Shown in pieces: positions 1 to 10,186 of a DNA stretch of 64,000 bases. The stretch spans positions 17,505,702-17,569,701 of the forward strand of contig CM068545.1 of the NCBI GenBank assembly GCA_035048495.1. Direction: 5' to 3'. The notes below the pieces were generated by a model, which did no database searches, was not told the origin of the DNA, and saw only the letters and a list, made by a program, of their open reading frames with translations. The number at the start of each line of letters is the position of its first letter. The first letter of the stretch is position 1. The DNA is from Euptelea pleiosperma. Taxonomy: Eukaryota; Streptophyta; Magnoliopsida; Ranunculales; Eupteleaceae. The position numbers and the translations under genes are program-made.

Positions 1-2
1 TT

Positions 3-36
3 GGGCATTTCCCATTCAGAGAAATGGGAAATGCCC
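3..36. repeat. Perfect 14-bp hairpin in ACX3 intron
   Basis: A perfect inverted repeat is present: the arm GGGCATTTCCCATT at 3-16 is repeated as its reverse complement at 23-36 with a 6-nt loop. It lies in the intron before the first visible ACX3 exon. It could be the end or the remnant of a foldback element. Nothing else in the first 254 bases is recognisable. Confidence 0.6.
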
Positions 37-254
37 TTTTATTTTGACTGAATTTTAGCAGGAGCCAAGTCATGCGGCTTTTGTTTGATTGAAGTTTGGC
101 TTATATATTGAACATTTCAAAGAATTTGGTTAAATTTTGTGAAGGCACTATCTACTTGCATATCGTAATTGGTATTGTTTATACTTAGTGTGGTTGGCAT
201 ACTAAAGAGGACATTTACTAACTATCAAGTTTTCTTGCATCTTTTGGATTACAG

Positions 255-3200
255 GGGTGGTGCCATCCAATTTTTTGGCACAAAGCGCCATCATGACAAG
301 TGGTTAAAGGACACTGAAAACTATGTGATCAAGGGTTGCTTTGCAATGTCTGAGTTGGGGCATGGAAGTAATGTCAGTGGAGTTATTCAATCATTTGGTC
401 TGTGTGTGGTTCCTCATTCTTTTTCTGTTCCATTCTAATTAATTGCTTCTTGGATCATTTGCTTCAGGTTCGAGGAATTGAAACAATCACAACTTATGAC
501 TCGAACACTGGAGAGTTTGTTATTAACACACCTTGTGAATCGGCTCAGAAGTACTGGATTGGAGGAGCTGCTAATGTAAGGAAGTACTTTGACAATGAAG
601 ACTTTTTCTACTGTTATTATGATGACCGATTCATCATTTAATTTACCCTGACAGGGCTTTCTTATTATGGTTTGTAGCATGCGACACACACGATAGTTTT
701 TTCACAGCTCAATATAAATGGGAGTAATCAAGGGGTTCATGCATTCATAGCCCAGATCAGAGACGCAGATGGAAATATATGCCCAAACATCCGCGTAGCT
801 GATTGTGGTCATAAAATTGGGCTGAATGGTGTTGATAATGGTCGTATCTGGTAATAATAACATTTCTTGCCTTAGTATTTTTATCTCCTTCCTTTCACAG
901 TTCATACTCGGTGTGATAACTTTTTGTAAATTTGAGTTCACATTGTACTGCCAATTTCTGTTTTCAGGTTTGACAATGTCCGAATCCCACGAGAGAACTT
1001 GCTGAATTCAGTTGCTGATGTATCGCCCGATGGGCAATATCTGAGCGCAATAAAAGACCCAGATCAGGTGACAAGGGCTTTTTACATTCCCTTTCTATTT
1101 TGTAATTTGTTCTCTGGGAAATTTTAGTTCCTTGACTTTTTCCTTATGGATCTGGACATGGAAAAGAAGATTCCTGGGCAGGAGTTTTGCTTGCTTGTCT
1201 GTTGAAGCTACACTTTGTGAGCAAAAATTGATTGTGTTTATGTTTCAGAGATTTGCAGCATTCCTGGCCCCACTGACATCTGGTCGTGTTACCATAGCAT
1301 TGAGTGCAATTTACTCATCAAAGGTATGTTTGAGGTCAAACACATGGCTACTTTCGCTGGTAATTTGGTCTCGCAGGAACAGGCCAGTTATACAAATCTC
1401 AGGTGGTTAGTTTATATCTTATTATTTTTTCATTTCTATTTCCAGATCAGCTTAGCAATTGCCATAAGGTACTCGTTGACAAGGAGGGCTTTCTCTGTTA
1501 CACCAAATGGGCCTGAAGTTCTATTGCTTGATTACCCAAGTCATCAACGTCGGCTCTTACCTCTCCTTGGAAAAACGTAATTATCTCACTTAAAGCTTTT
1601 CATAATTTTAGTGTACATCTCGAAATGCAAATATCTGCCTCATGCCTATCTGGATTGCATCACATGTATTACGTTTTTTGTTCTTCCAAATCTCTTACAC
1701 CAAAATCCTATATCCTGCAATCCCTATATAGGGAAGTGAAATTGCCTGACACTTTCTCTATATTGCCAGGTGCGTTTTAAACATAATCCCACTAACAAAA
1801 CAAAGGAACTTTTCACATGTTTATTTAAAACGTGCGGAGCAATATCAGTCCAACCACCTCCCCCCCACCCCCCCTTCTCTCTCTACACACACACACACAC
1901 CCCTCAAGCCCCAATTTCTCTCTCACCACGCGGAGGTCTTCTCTCTTCATCTTTGTTCCACATAAGCAGCCTTGCTATGTCAACAGTCCTCTCTCCTCTC
2001 TCTTCTCTTTCCACGACTTACATAAATTCAGCTCTCCTCTTTTATTATAGTTTCCCAATTAAATATCTCTACAATTTCTCTCAAATCTCTAGATTTTTTT
2101 TTTGATAAGTATAAAAGTGGTAAATCTCTAGATTTCCTAATTAAATCTCTCTCCTTAAGTTCTCCCCCTCTTAATATTTGAGATCACACTTAAAATATCT
2201 TTGGAACTCTATCTATACTTTATAAATCTAAGTAACTTCTCTCCTAAAGAATATTGTGTGATATCTATATAATCTATATTAAACCACACCTCTCAAGTCC
2301 CAATTTTTCTCTCATCCATGTGCTACTCTTATCTCTTCATCTTTGTTCCACATAAGCAGCATTGCCACATCAGCATTCCTCTCTCCACTCTCCTCTCTAT
2401 CCATGCCCTACACAAATTCAGCTATCCCTTTTAAGTATAGCTTCCTAATTCAATATCTAAACAATTTCTCTCAAATCTCTAAATTTTCTAATCAAAATAG
2501 ACTTAATTTCCTAATCAAACCTCCCTCTCCTTAAATTCTCTCCCTCTTAATGTTTGAGATCACTCCTAAAATATCTTTGGATACTCTACATCTATGCTTT
2601 CTAAATCTAAGTAACCTCTCTCTTAAAGAATATTGTGTGAGATCTTTCAATCTAAGCAATCTCTCTTAAGGAGTATTGTTTTATCACGTACAAAACACCA
2701 TGTTTAGCATGGAACATGGCTTTGTTGCAGGGACGCTCTTTGGTAACCAAATGAGGTGCTCCTACATCATAGGTTGACACCTTAAAATGGCACATGATTA
2801 TGGGGCCCACAGGGAGATGAGTTAAGGGCTGATTTTTGGTGAGGATATTCTTATCAGCATGGATATCAACCTCACAAAAAATCAGCCCATTATGGTGTGT
2901 CTAGCCTTATGAAAAGTGGATTACAAGTTGAAAATTTCTGAACTATCCATTTTTACTGATAACTTTAGAGCCACATTTGATAGGGTTGGAAGCTTCAGAA
3001 ATTACTGATTTTTGGTGAGGATGAATGATCTCCATGGTGAGGAGATCATCCTCACCAAAAAACAGCCCATAACTCATCTCCAAGTGGGAACCCACGAGGG
3101 CATGTTATTTTAGCTGTGTCAGAATAATGGGACCCATATACACATATACTTTCTCCTCACATGGAGATCATTTTCACAAAAAATCAGCCCCTTCTGAAAC

Positions 3201-6200
3201 TTCTAGCCCCTATCAAAAGTGCACTGAGTTAACGGTAAAATGGACGGTCCTGAATTTTTCAACTTGTAACCCATTTTTCATAGGGGTAGAAATGTAGGAA
3301 TGAGCTCTGATTTTTTGTGAGGATGATCTCCATAGTGAGGAGAGGAGATAATTTTCACAAAAAATTAGCACTTAACTCATCTCCATGTGGGCCCTACGAA
3401 GGCATGTCATTTTTGGTGTGTCAAAACTACCAATCTGAAGTGTAATCTGGAGGCTGAAATTGATATTATTTAGTTTTCATCTCAACATTTCATATATGAG
3501 CTGCTTGAATGCTTAGATTTGGACTCTCAGAGTAAGTTTATAAGTTCTGAAAACTGCACTTGATTGATCATTTGTGTTTAGATTCCCTTCATTTTTTTTT
3601 CCTGGAGTTGGCCCCGTCTTCTTCTGGGTCGGTCTTAACTCTTTGAATCATGCAGGGTGCATTACTTTTCGCTGATCACAAAAGTAAGGTTATCCGTTAG
3701 CGAAGTATAATCATTGTACTAATATTACATGTGAGAACAGTTAAGTGATCAAATTGATAAGGTTCATGTGGTGTCCTTTTCTACATGTAATACCAGTGAG
3801 GAATATCAGTAATGCCTTTTTCCTGTATGCATATACCATGTGATTTCTTGCATTTGTCTATTTTCTTACTCCGGCTACTTCATTTCCCCTGTATGAGTTT
3901 CTTAATCCTATATTTAAGCTTCTCGTGACTGTGTGGCATGTATTTCTCTTCTCCTCGATTGTTATGGTTTGAAGCATTTGACTCTTTTTAAATCATTTTA
4001 ATATGTATGATTATTTCTGTTTCACTATTACATTAGCTATTTTATTCCTCCTTTCTGTTGTCTAATATGATCGCCTGCACCAAAACTTGTTGTAATTTGT
4101 AAAAGAAAATTAGAATCCTCCTTATCCAGTATGTACATGCTCATTTTCACACTAGATTACTTGTCTATTTTTCAAAAAACACACGCAGTCCAGAACATTT
4201 CATTTACTTCTGATCAGATTACAACCGATGCTTCAGTATTGAATGAGCACTGAAGCGGAGCTTGAACTTTGACACGTCCATCTGTATATGAATGGTTGAA
4301 ACCTAAAATTCCTATTAGTTGTTTAGGCATTTGGTGTCAGATTTTGGACCGTTTCTTTGACAAGACCCTCTTGGAAAGTCAAACAATCATCATATTTTTG
4401 TTATAAAGAGGGATGTTTAGTTTCAATCCAGGTGTGAAATGTCCTGAAAGCTTATCATCTCAAGTAAATATGAGTAGGTATGAGTCAAATCCAACTTAGT
4501 CGCGGATCCACTGCTGCTCTGGTATACCTGAAAATATATTGAAATGGGTGGAGTTCTTAATTTGAGATATCGCTTTGCCCTTTTTCTACAGATGTGCCAT
4601 GAGTTTTGCAGCAAATTACCTGAAAAGGATATATGTGAAGAGGACTCCAGAAACAAACAAAACCATCCATGTTGTTTCTAGTGCATTCAAGGCTATGTTA
4701 ACCTGGCATAACATGAGGACTCTTCAGGTCAACAATTCACTTGTACTCAGTATAGTGTTTAATATTCTCCATGGACATTGTTCTGACTCTATTTCATGAA
4801 CACATGTATCAGGAATGCCGTGAAGCCTGTGGGGGGCAAGGTCTGAAGACGGAAAACCGTGTTGGTCATCTAAAAAGTGAATATGATGTGCAGTCCACCT
4901 TTGAGGGAGATAATAATGTTCTAATGCAGCAGGTAGTAGCAGAAATAAATGTGTTTCTTTATGAGGAAATATGTGTAATTATTTTCCATCACCAATCATA
5001 TTGGTGACCCTCATTTCGACACACAGTTGAGCCACATGTTCATCGATCTGGATCATCTAGTTAATCATTCACCTCTTGGATGGACAACAGCACACAGGTT
5101 GCTCCAACTGAATTATCGTCATCATCCAACTGATTCCTCTTTTTTAGGTGGTCATTTTATAATGATGGGTCCACAAAAAAAATCATTAATCAGACATTTA
5201 GGATTGCACGCTTTCTAGTTTTTGCTTACAGCCCATCTGTGAGGTTTCCATTGATGAGAAGTTCCTATTGCATGCATGGATAAAGGGACCACCGTTTGTG
5301 GTGATCCAGAGGCATTATACTAAATTTCATCTTTCTTTTTAATTGGTCTGAAACAGTGGAACTGGTTTGTCTGTGTAAATTCAGGTTAGCAAGGCACTCA
5401 TTGCGGAATATTTAGCAGCTCAGAGGAGGAAGAAACCGTTTAAAGGACTCGGATTAGAGCACATGAATGATCCTTGTCCTGTCATTCCTGCTCAGCTCAC
5501 AAGCTCTACCCTCAGGAGTACACAATTCCAGGTAATAATTTTTTTACTGTGTTAGATGCTCTTTTAAATCGAGCATGCACAAGTAGTTAGTCGTATTTCA
5601 CCATCTGTCTTCATCAGACTGCGATATTCTGCTTGAGAGAGCGAGATTTGTTGAGCCGTTTTGCCGCTGAAGTATCACAGCGTCAAGCACAGGGAGAAAG
5701 CAAAGAGAGTGCATTTATCTTGGTGAGAGCTTTTCTGAAACTCGCACACCCTCTTATCTCTCATATATATAAATTTTTATTTGATAAGTAACATTGTAAT
5801 CTTATATTCATACATATATATAATTCATTTCTATTGTTTTCTCATTTTTGCACCAGAGCTATCAACTTGCAGAGGACTTGGCTAGAGCTTTCTCAGAAAA
5901 AGCGATACTGCAAACCTTTTTAGAGGCTGAGGCAACCCTGTCTGCTGATCCACTGAAGGTAAATCCTAGAAATTATTTATTAAATATCTAATGATGCCGC
6001 AAGAATGGCTGGTCTATCATCGGTTCCTGGAAAAAATAAACCAAATGCCTCTTGAGTCTGGTACTAGTTTTTCACTACCTGCAAACCCAATAAACCATGT
6101 GACAGAAGTAGGATGAAAATAAATGAAGCAAAATGCAACCATAATTGAATTCTCATAGAGATATCAAAAGAATGGCTGAGGCGACCCTGTCTGCTGATCC

Positions 6201-7340
6201 ACTGACGGTAAATCCTAGAAATTATTTATTAAATATCTAATGATGCAGCAAGAATGGCTGGTCTATGCATTGGTTCCTGGAAAAAATAAAACAAATGCCT
6301 CCGAGTCTGATACTAGTTTTTCACTACCTGCAAACCCAATAAACCATGTGACAGAAGTAGGATGAAAATAAATGAAGCAAAATGCAACCATAAGTGAATT
6401 CTCATAGAGATATCAAAAGGCAAGTGGCTATTGGTGCCAGTTACAGCCTCTATTTTATATCTCTTAGATGCTACAAGCTGGTCCATTGCTTTTCTGGTTG
6501 TCACTTCAGCTGAGAAATAGCTGAACCATGATTTTGTTTCTAAGTGCGGTCCCTAAACCAGGAGAAAATTTTCCTTTCAAAAGTAATTCAACCTAGAGCA
6601 CTGCCCTCCCTCACCCACTCCCTCTAAGTAAAAAGACCAAAATGCCCTTTTCTCCCTAACACCCTTTCAAGCACAAGCCGTTGGAAAATTCTTCTGGTGT
6701 GCCTGTTTATTGGCTTCACCATCATGTGGGGGTTGCATTTTGTGCTGATGATGTTTAGAAAAATATCCTTGATTGAAAAGACCACAGCAACAACATGTAG
6801 TGAAGGAGCAACTCGGTGTCTTGTACAGGCTGTTTATTGCTTATGGATGAGGAATTTGTAATCTTCTTTCCCTCATTTTCTCTAGGGGAAGAAAAGGCCA
6901 ACTGCACTTAAAACAGTTTCTAAAATAGAAGACACCTGGTTCAGGTGTCAACACCTAATTAGTAAAGATGAAGGTTTTAAGTAACTGGGCTTGTGAGTTC
7001 ATCGTCTTAACCTGTGATCTACCTATATCAGGAAAATCAAAGAAGACTAAAGAAACTCATTGCCATCCATGTTTTCTATTTTTTTCTACAGAACGTTATG
7101 GATCTGTTGAGGTCCATGTATGCCTTGATCAGCCTGGAGGAGGACGCATCGTTCCTTCGGTATGGGTACCTGTCACCAGAAAATGCTGCTGCTGTGAGGA
7201 AAGAAGTGACAAAGCTATGCAGTGAACTGCGACCCCATGCACTTTCTGTGGTTAGCTCCTTCGGCATCCCTGATGCTTTTCTCAGTCCAATAGCTTTCGA
7301 TTGGATCGCCGCGAACTCGTGGTCTTCAGTTCAACAATAA
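255..7340 (+). CDS. ACX3: Acyl-CoA oxidase, ACX3-like (5' end outside window)
   Basis: Peroxisomal FAD enzyme that oxidises acyl-CoA to trans-2-enoyl-CoA and makes H2O2, the first step of beta-oxidation; ACX3 enzymes prefer medium chains. Exons join in frame: 255-372, 468-575, 678-850, 968-1067, 1249-1323, 1446-1576, 4592-4727, 4813-4932, 5385-5531, 5618-5722, 5857-5958, 7092-7340 (TAA). This gives 520 residues of a family usually about 675 long, so roughly 150 N-terminal residues, including any PTS2 peroxisomal signal, lie left of the window. Visible hallmarks are GTKRHHDKWL, MSELGHGSNV, NTPCESAQKYWIGGAA, DCGHKIGLNGVDNGRIWF, DYPSHQRRLLPLL, and TFEGDNNVLMQQ, whose Glu is the catalytic base in this family. 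The protein ends in VQQ, with no SKL-type PTS1, as expected for ACX3. All introns are GT-AG. The 3-kb intron 1577-4591 is filled with repeats. The exon at 5857-5958 has a partly duplicated 3' end downstream. Confidence 0.93.
1856..1904. repeat. C-rich and CT/CA microsatellite tract
   Basis: Runs of C, then CT, then a (CA)n tract sit within the large ACX3 intron, immediately before the tandem repeat at 1903. Confidence 0.7.
1903..2690. repeat. Diverged two-copy tandem repeat, period about 389 bp
   Basis: Copy 1 starts at 1903 and copy 2 at 2292, both with CTCAAG(C/T)CCCAATTT. Both continue through a shared CT-rich segment, CTTTGTTCCACATAAGCAGC, and CAATTTCTCTCAAATCTCTA. The copies differ by many substitutions and small indels. 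The short open frames across them are low-complexity translations and not genes. Confidence 0.7.
2785..3420. mobile_element. Nested foldback (MITE-like) element in ACX3 intron
   Basis: The outer arms (near 2800-2850 and 3355-3415) are inverted copies containing GGCCCAC, GAGATGAGTTAAG and GCTGATTTTTGGTGAGGA. Inner arms around 3000-3190 repeat the theme GAGGATGATCTCCATGGTGAGGAG. There is no coding potential. A relative lies at about 45.87-46.11 kb. I could not fix target-site duplications. Confidence 0.55.
5925..6419. repeat. 246-bp tandem duplication spanning ACX3 exon end and donor site
   Basis: Copy 1 is 5925-6170 and copy 2 is 6174-6419, equal in length and about 95% alike by eye. The unit begins inside the coding exon 5857-5958 at GGCTGAGGC, includes the last 34 exon bases and the GTAAAT donor, and runs into the intron. 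Copy 2 keeps a donor-like CTGACGGTAAAT but has no acceptor in front of it, so it should be an intronic exon relic. Confidence 0.85.
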
Positions 7341-7415
7341 CTGTTCCAGTGTTTTTCTCTTACCTTTTGGGTCCAAGCATTTCTTGGTTGCTTGAGACTA
7401 TATTAAGTTATTAAC

Positions 7416-7421
7416 AATAAA
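7416..7421 (+). terminator. Candidate ACX3 polyadenylation signal
   Basis: AATAAA lies 75 bp after the ACX3 stop codon, and AAAATAAAT recurs near 7480. The 3'-UTR probably ends between 7440 and 7520. This is inference from motif and distance only. Confidence 0.4.
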
Positions 7422-7571
7422 AGGTGCCTGCATTTTGGTTCCTGCTTTGGCTGTAGGAAACCAAGGCTACTCTTCTGTAAAATAAATTCCTGTTGTTTTA
7501 GACGGTTTGTAAGGTCTGTAATATGTTTTAAACATAGACCATCAATAATTCAATATCAATGAGAAACCCAA

Positions 7572-7671
7572 GTTCTTGTCTAGTGGCCCAAAAAGAAGGG
7601 TCTATTAAATTTTGGCTATCGGTTCTTGTCTAGTGGCCCAAAAAGAAGGGTCTATTCAATTTTGGCTATCG
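7572..7671. repeat. Two-copy 50-bp tandem repeat
   Basis: The unit beginning GTTCTTGTCTAGTGGCCC occurs at 7572 and again at 7622 with one visible difference (ATTAAATT against ATTCAATT), indicating a young local duplication. Confidence 0.85.
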
Positions 7672-7990
7672 GTTTTGGATTTGGATATTTTTCGGATACA
7701 GATTTGGATATTGATGTATTTGATTTGATAATATCCGATCTGGTATATTTTTTAATAATTATATTTATTATATATAAATATAAAAATTATAAGTATTATA
7801 CATATATTTATTATTATGTAAATTTAATATTTTTTTATATATATCCGATTTTCGGATCGGATATTTGATAAGTTAATTGGATTTGAATTCGAGTATTGAT
7901 TTAGAATATCCATATATCGAATTGGATTTGGATAGGTATTTTTTCGGATTCGGATTTGGATATGTTTATATTTGAATTAAGTTTGATATT
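7640..7990. mobile_element. Degenerate relative of the TCGGATAT-rich hAT MITE
   Basis: It is rich in GGATAT, TCGGAT and ATCCGAT words around an AT-rich core. The order matches the elements at 18885-19385, 39842-40328 and 42788-43261, but the TAGGG(C/A)TGTCAA termini are missing. It is probably an eroded copy. No gene is seen here. Confidence 0.5.
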
Positions 7991-8070
7991 CCGTGAAGAG
8001 TGACAAATTAAGGAGGATGTTGTTTATAGAATCAGACCTAAGTTGCTAAAGCAGAAATATCTTTTAAAAT

Positions 8071-8387
8071 AGGGTATTTTAGTAGCATCCCCCTGAAATT
8101 TGAAATTAATTAGTAATACCCCCTTATACTTTCAAACTATAGAAATAACCCCCTTGACCCAGTTCAACCATCATATGACTAACGTAAATGAATCATGCTA
8201 TTGTTAATGCATCCATGAAAGGACCATAATATTGCAAGTATAATGCTAACTGCGTGTGATTCAAGTCTGTTCTAACTTAAGTCAACCACTGTTAAACTAG
8301 GTCAAGGGGGCAATCCTAATGTTTGAAAGTATATGGGGGTACTACTATATATTTTCAATTTTCAGGGGGATGTTACTAAAATACCCT
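8071..8387. mobile_element. MITE with long terminal inverted repeats (317 bp)
   Basis: The left end AGGGTATTTTAGTAGCATCC and right end (reverse complement AGGGTATTTTAGTAACATCC) pair over roughly 100 bp, including CCCCCTTGACC near the loop. It is non-coding. Flanks show no clear target-site duplication, so the superfamily is unassigned. Confidence 0.75.
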
Positions 8388-8390
8388 CTT

Positions 8391-8490
8391 AGGGCCAGTT
8401 TGGTACGTGACAAAAAGAGTTCCAATGGCGAATATTTAGCGAGCACAAATATTTTATTTTTCCGCCATGGTGGCCTACCAAACATGCCCT
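8391..8490. mobile_element. 100-bp foldback element with GTTTGGTA termini
   Basis: It starts AGGGCCAGTTTGGTA and ends TACCAAACATGCCCT, with an internal GGCGAATATTTAGC. The same end and inner motif occur inverted at 47.63-47.68 kb and directly at 39.71 and 42.65 kb, so this is the compact form of a family also present in block B. Confidence 0.65.
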
Positions 8491-9340
8491 AAAATATTAT
8501 ATGATGGACAAGAAGTCATAGAAACTGAAGGAAAATTTTTACAAGAGAACAATACGACCCTATATGGTTACCCTTAGAAAAGTCTTATAAAATATTTCCT
8601 GCCCACGATAAAAGTTTTTTGGATCAAAACTTTTTGACCTACCAATAATGGTCAACATACAAGATCTAGTATACAAGTACGTATTCATTATGGGGTAATA
8701 TTTTGGACAAACAAGGATGGGTGTAACAATATGAAGATGTTTCAGATGAATTAATGCAAATATTATTAAAAACTAACTTATTATAGACCATGATTTGGGT
8801 CTACTAAATCCCCCGTATGTTTAGGGGATGTTGGGAAGCTCATCTTTTTAGGTTCTAATCCAGTCCTAAACCAGTTCAAAGCAAATGATGGAACTAGGTT
8901 GTTCACAACCTTGAACTTGTTCTTGTTTATGTTGCAATTTGATTAACTTTGGCCCCATTTTTATTGAAAGAGAAAAAGATTTTCAATACACAAACAAATC
9001 GAGAAGGAGGAGGAGGAAGAAGAAGCCCAAAGCCCCAAGAAACTTTCAGCCTCCAAACCCGAAGAAAAATAAGAAGCAGTCCCCACCGCTGGAGGTGAAG
9101 AAGGAGGCAAGCCCCACCATCAGAGGAGAAGAAGACCACCGTTGGAGAAGAAGAAGGTGGCGGCTCCAAACCCCACATCTCTAGTCTTGGTTTTCTTTTT
9201 CACCACGTCTCGCCTAGAAATTGCAGAGATGAGTAGAAAAAGAGATCTTTGTTTTCTTTCTCTTTTTCTTTTATGGGGTTGAAGAGATGGGCTATTTCGT
9301 TGCATTTCTTGTCAAGTTCAATATTGCAATGTGTTTTGGA

Positions 9341-9491
9341 AAGGGTGGCGTTATTTGCACACACCGTTTCCATAATGGCACACACCTTTTTGCTGTGGAA
9401 TGGTGTGTGCAAATAGCTTGCACAAGCAAAAAATAAAAAACCCACATATGAGAAGAAGAAGAAGAGGAGGAGGAGGAGGCCCGCCGCTTAG

Positions 9492-9534
<43 letters not shown>

Positions 9535-9701
9535 TAACCCAAAACTGTGAGAGGGAGAGAAAGAGAGAAAAGGAGAGGGAGATGTGGGCCGTGGCAATGG
9601 TAGCGTGTTGGTGGTTCATTTCTTCATCGGTTTTTTTTTTTTGGGTGTGCAAATAAGATGTGTCATTACAAAAAAGATGTGTGCAATTAACGGCACCCTT
9701 T
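9341..9701. mobile_element. Inverted-repeat element with GTGTGCAAAT motifs
   Basis: The left end AAGGGTGGCGTTATTTGCAC and right end (reverse complement AAAGGGTGCCGTTAATTGCAC) match with few changes. The interior repeats GTGTGCAAAT and holds a (CT)n microsatellite. It is non-coding. Open frames over it are low-complexity. Confidence 0.6.
9496..9532. repeat. (CT)n microsatellite
   Basis: About 18 CT dinucleotides in an uninterrupted run. Confidence 0.95.
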
Positions 9702-9849
9702 GGAAAAGATAAAGTTGTCCAGTTTTTGGTAACAAATTGGAATGAAGTCGGTCTTAAAAGGTGGGACCCACATGATTACCAAACACAAAAAATCTCGACC
9801 AGACTTGTACTAGCCTTTGTTGGCCGGATTTTTTCGGTTTCCAAACAGG

Positions 9850-10125
9850 CACTTAGACTTGAAAGTCTGCCGAGTTGAATTAACTCGAAGACTCGAACTC
9901 AATTGGAATAATATGTTAATATTAAAAAAAATATCACATTTTATATCATAATTTATTTATTACTCGGACGAGTTCGAGTTGACTCGACGAGTTTTCGAGA
10001 AACTCACAGAGTCAACTTACAACTCGATTAAATTTAAATAAAACGAGTTTTGTCGAGTTTGCTCGAAATTCAACCGACTTGAGTCAACGCGGACGGGTTT
10101 CGAGTTGACTCAACGAGTTTAAAAC
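9850..10125. repeat. CGAGTTGACTCG-rich inverted-repeat region
   Basis: Many short palindromic words (GACTCGACGAGTT, CGAGTTGACTC) surround an AT-rich core. It resembles the sub-terminal region of a degenerate DNA transposon. It ends about 60 bp before the REX4 start codon, so it may overlap that promoter. Confidence 0.5.
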
Positions 10126-10186
10126 ACTATTTCAGTCTCCTCTTTCGACTCTGACGTGAGAAGGAAAAACGAGTGCAGAACTGAAG

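Noticed and set aside
1770..2105. Open frames in the ACX3 intron with proline and serine runs
   Set aside because: They translate a CT/CA microsatellite and CT-rich tandem repeat lying between two ACX3 exons.
9120..9597. Overlapping open frames near the (CT)n tract
   Set aside because: RERERER-type translations of the microsatellite and GAAGAAG-rich sequence, with no gene-like features.
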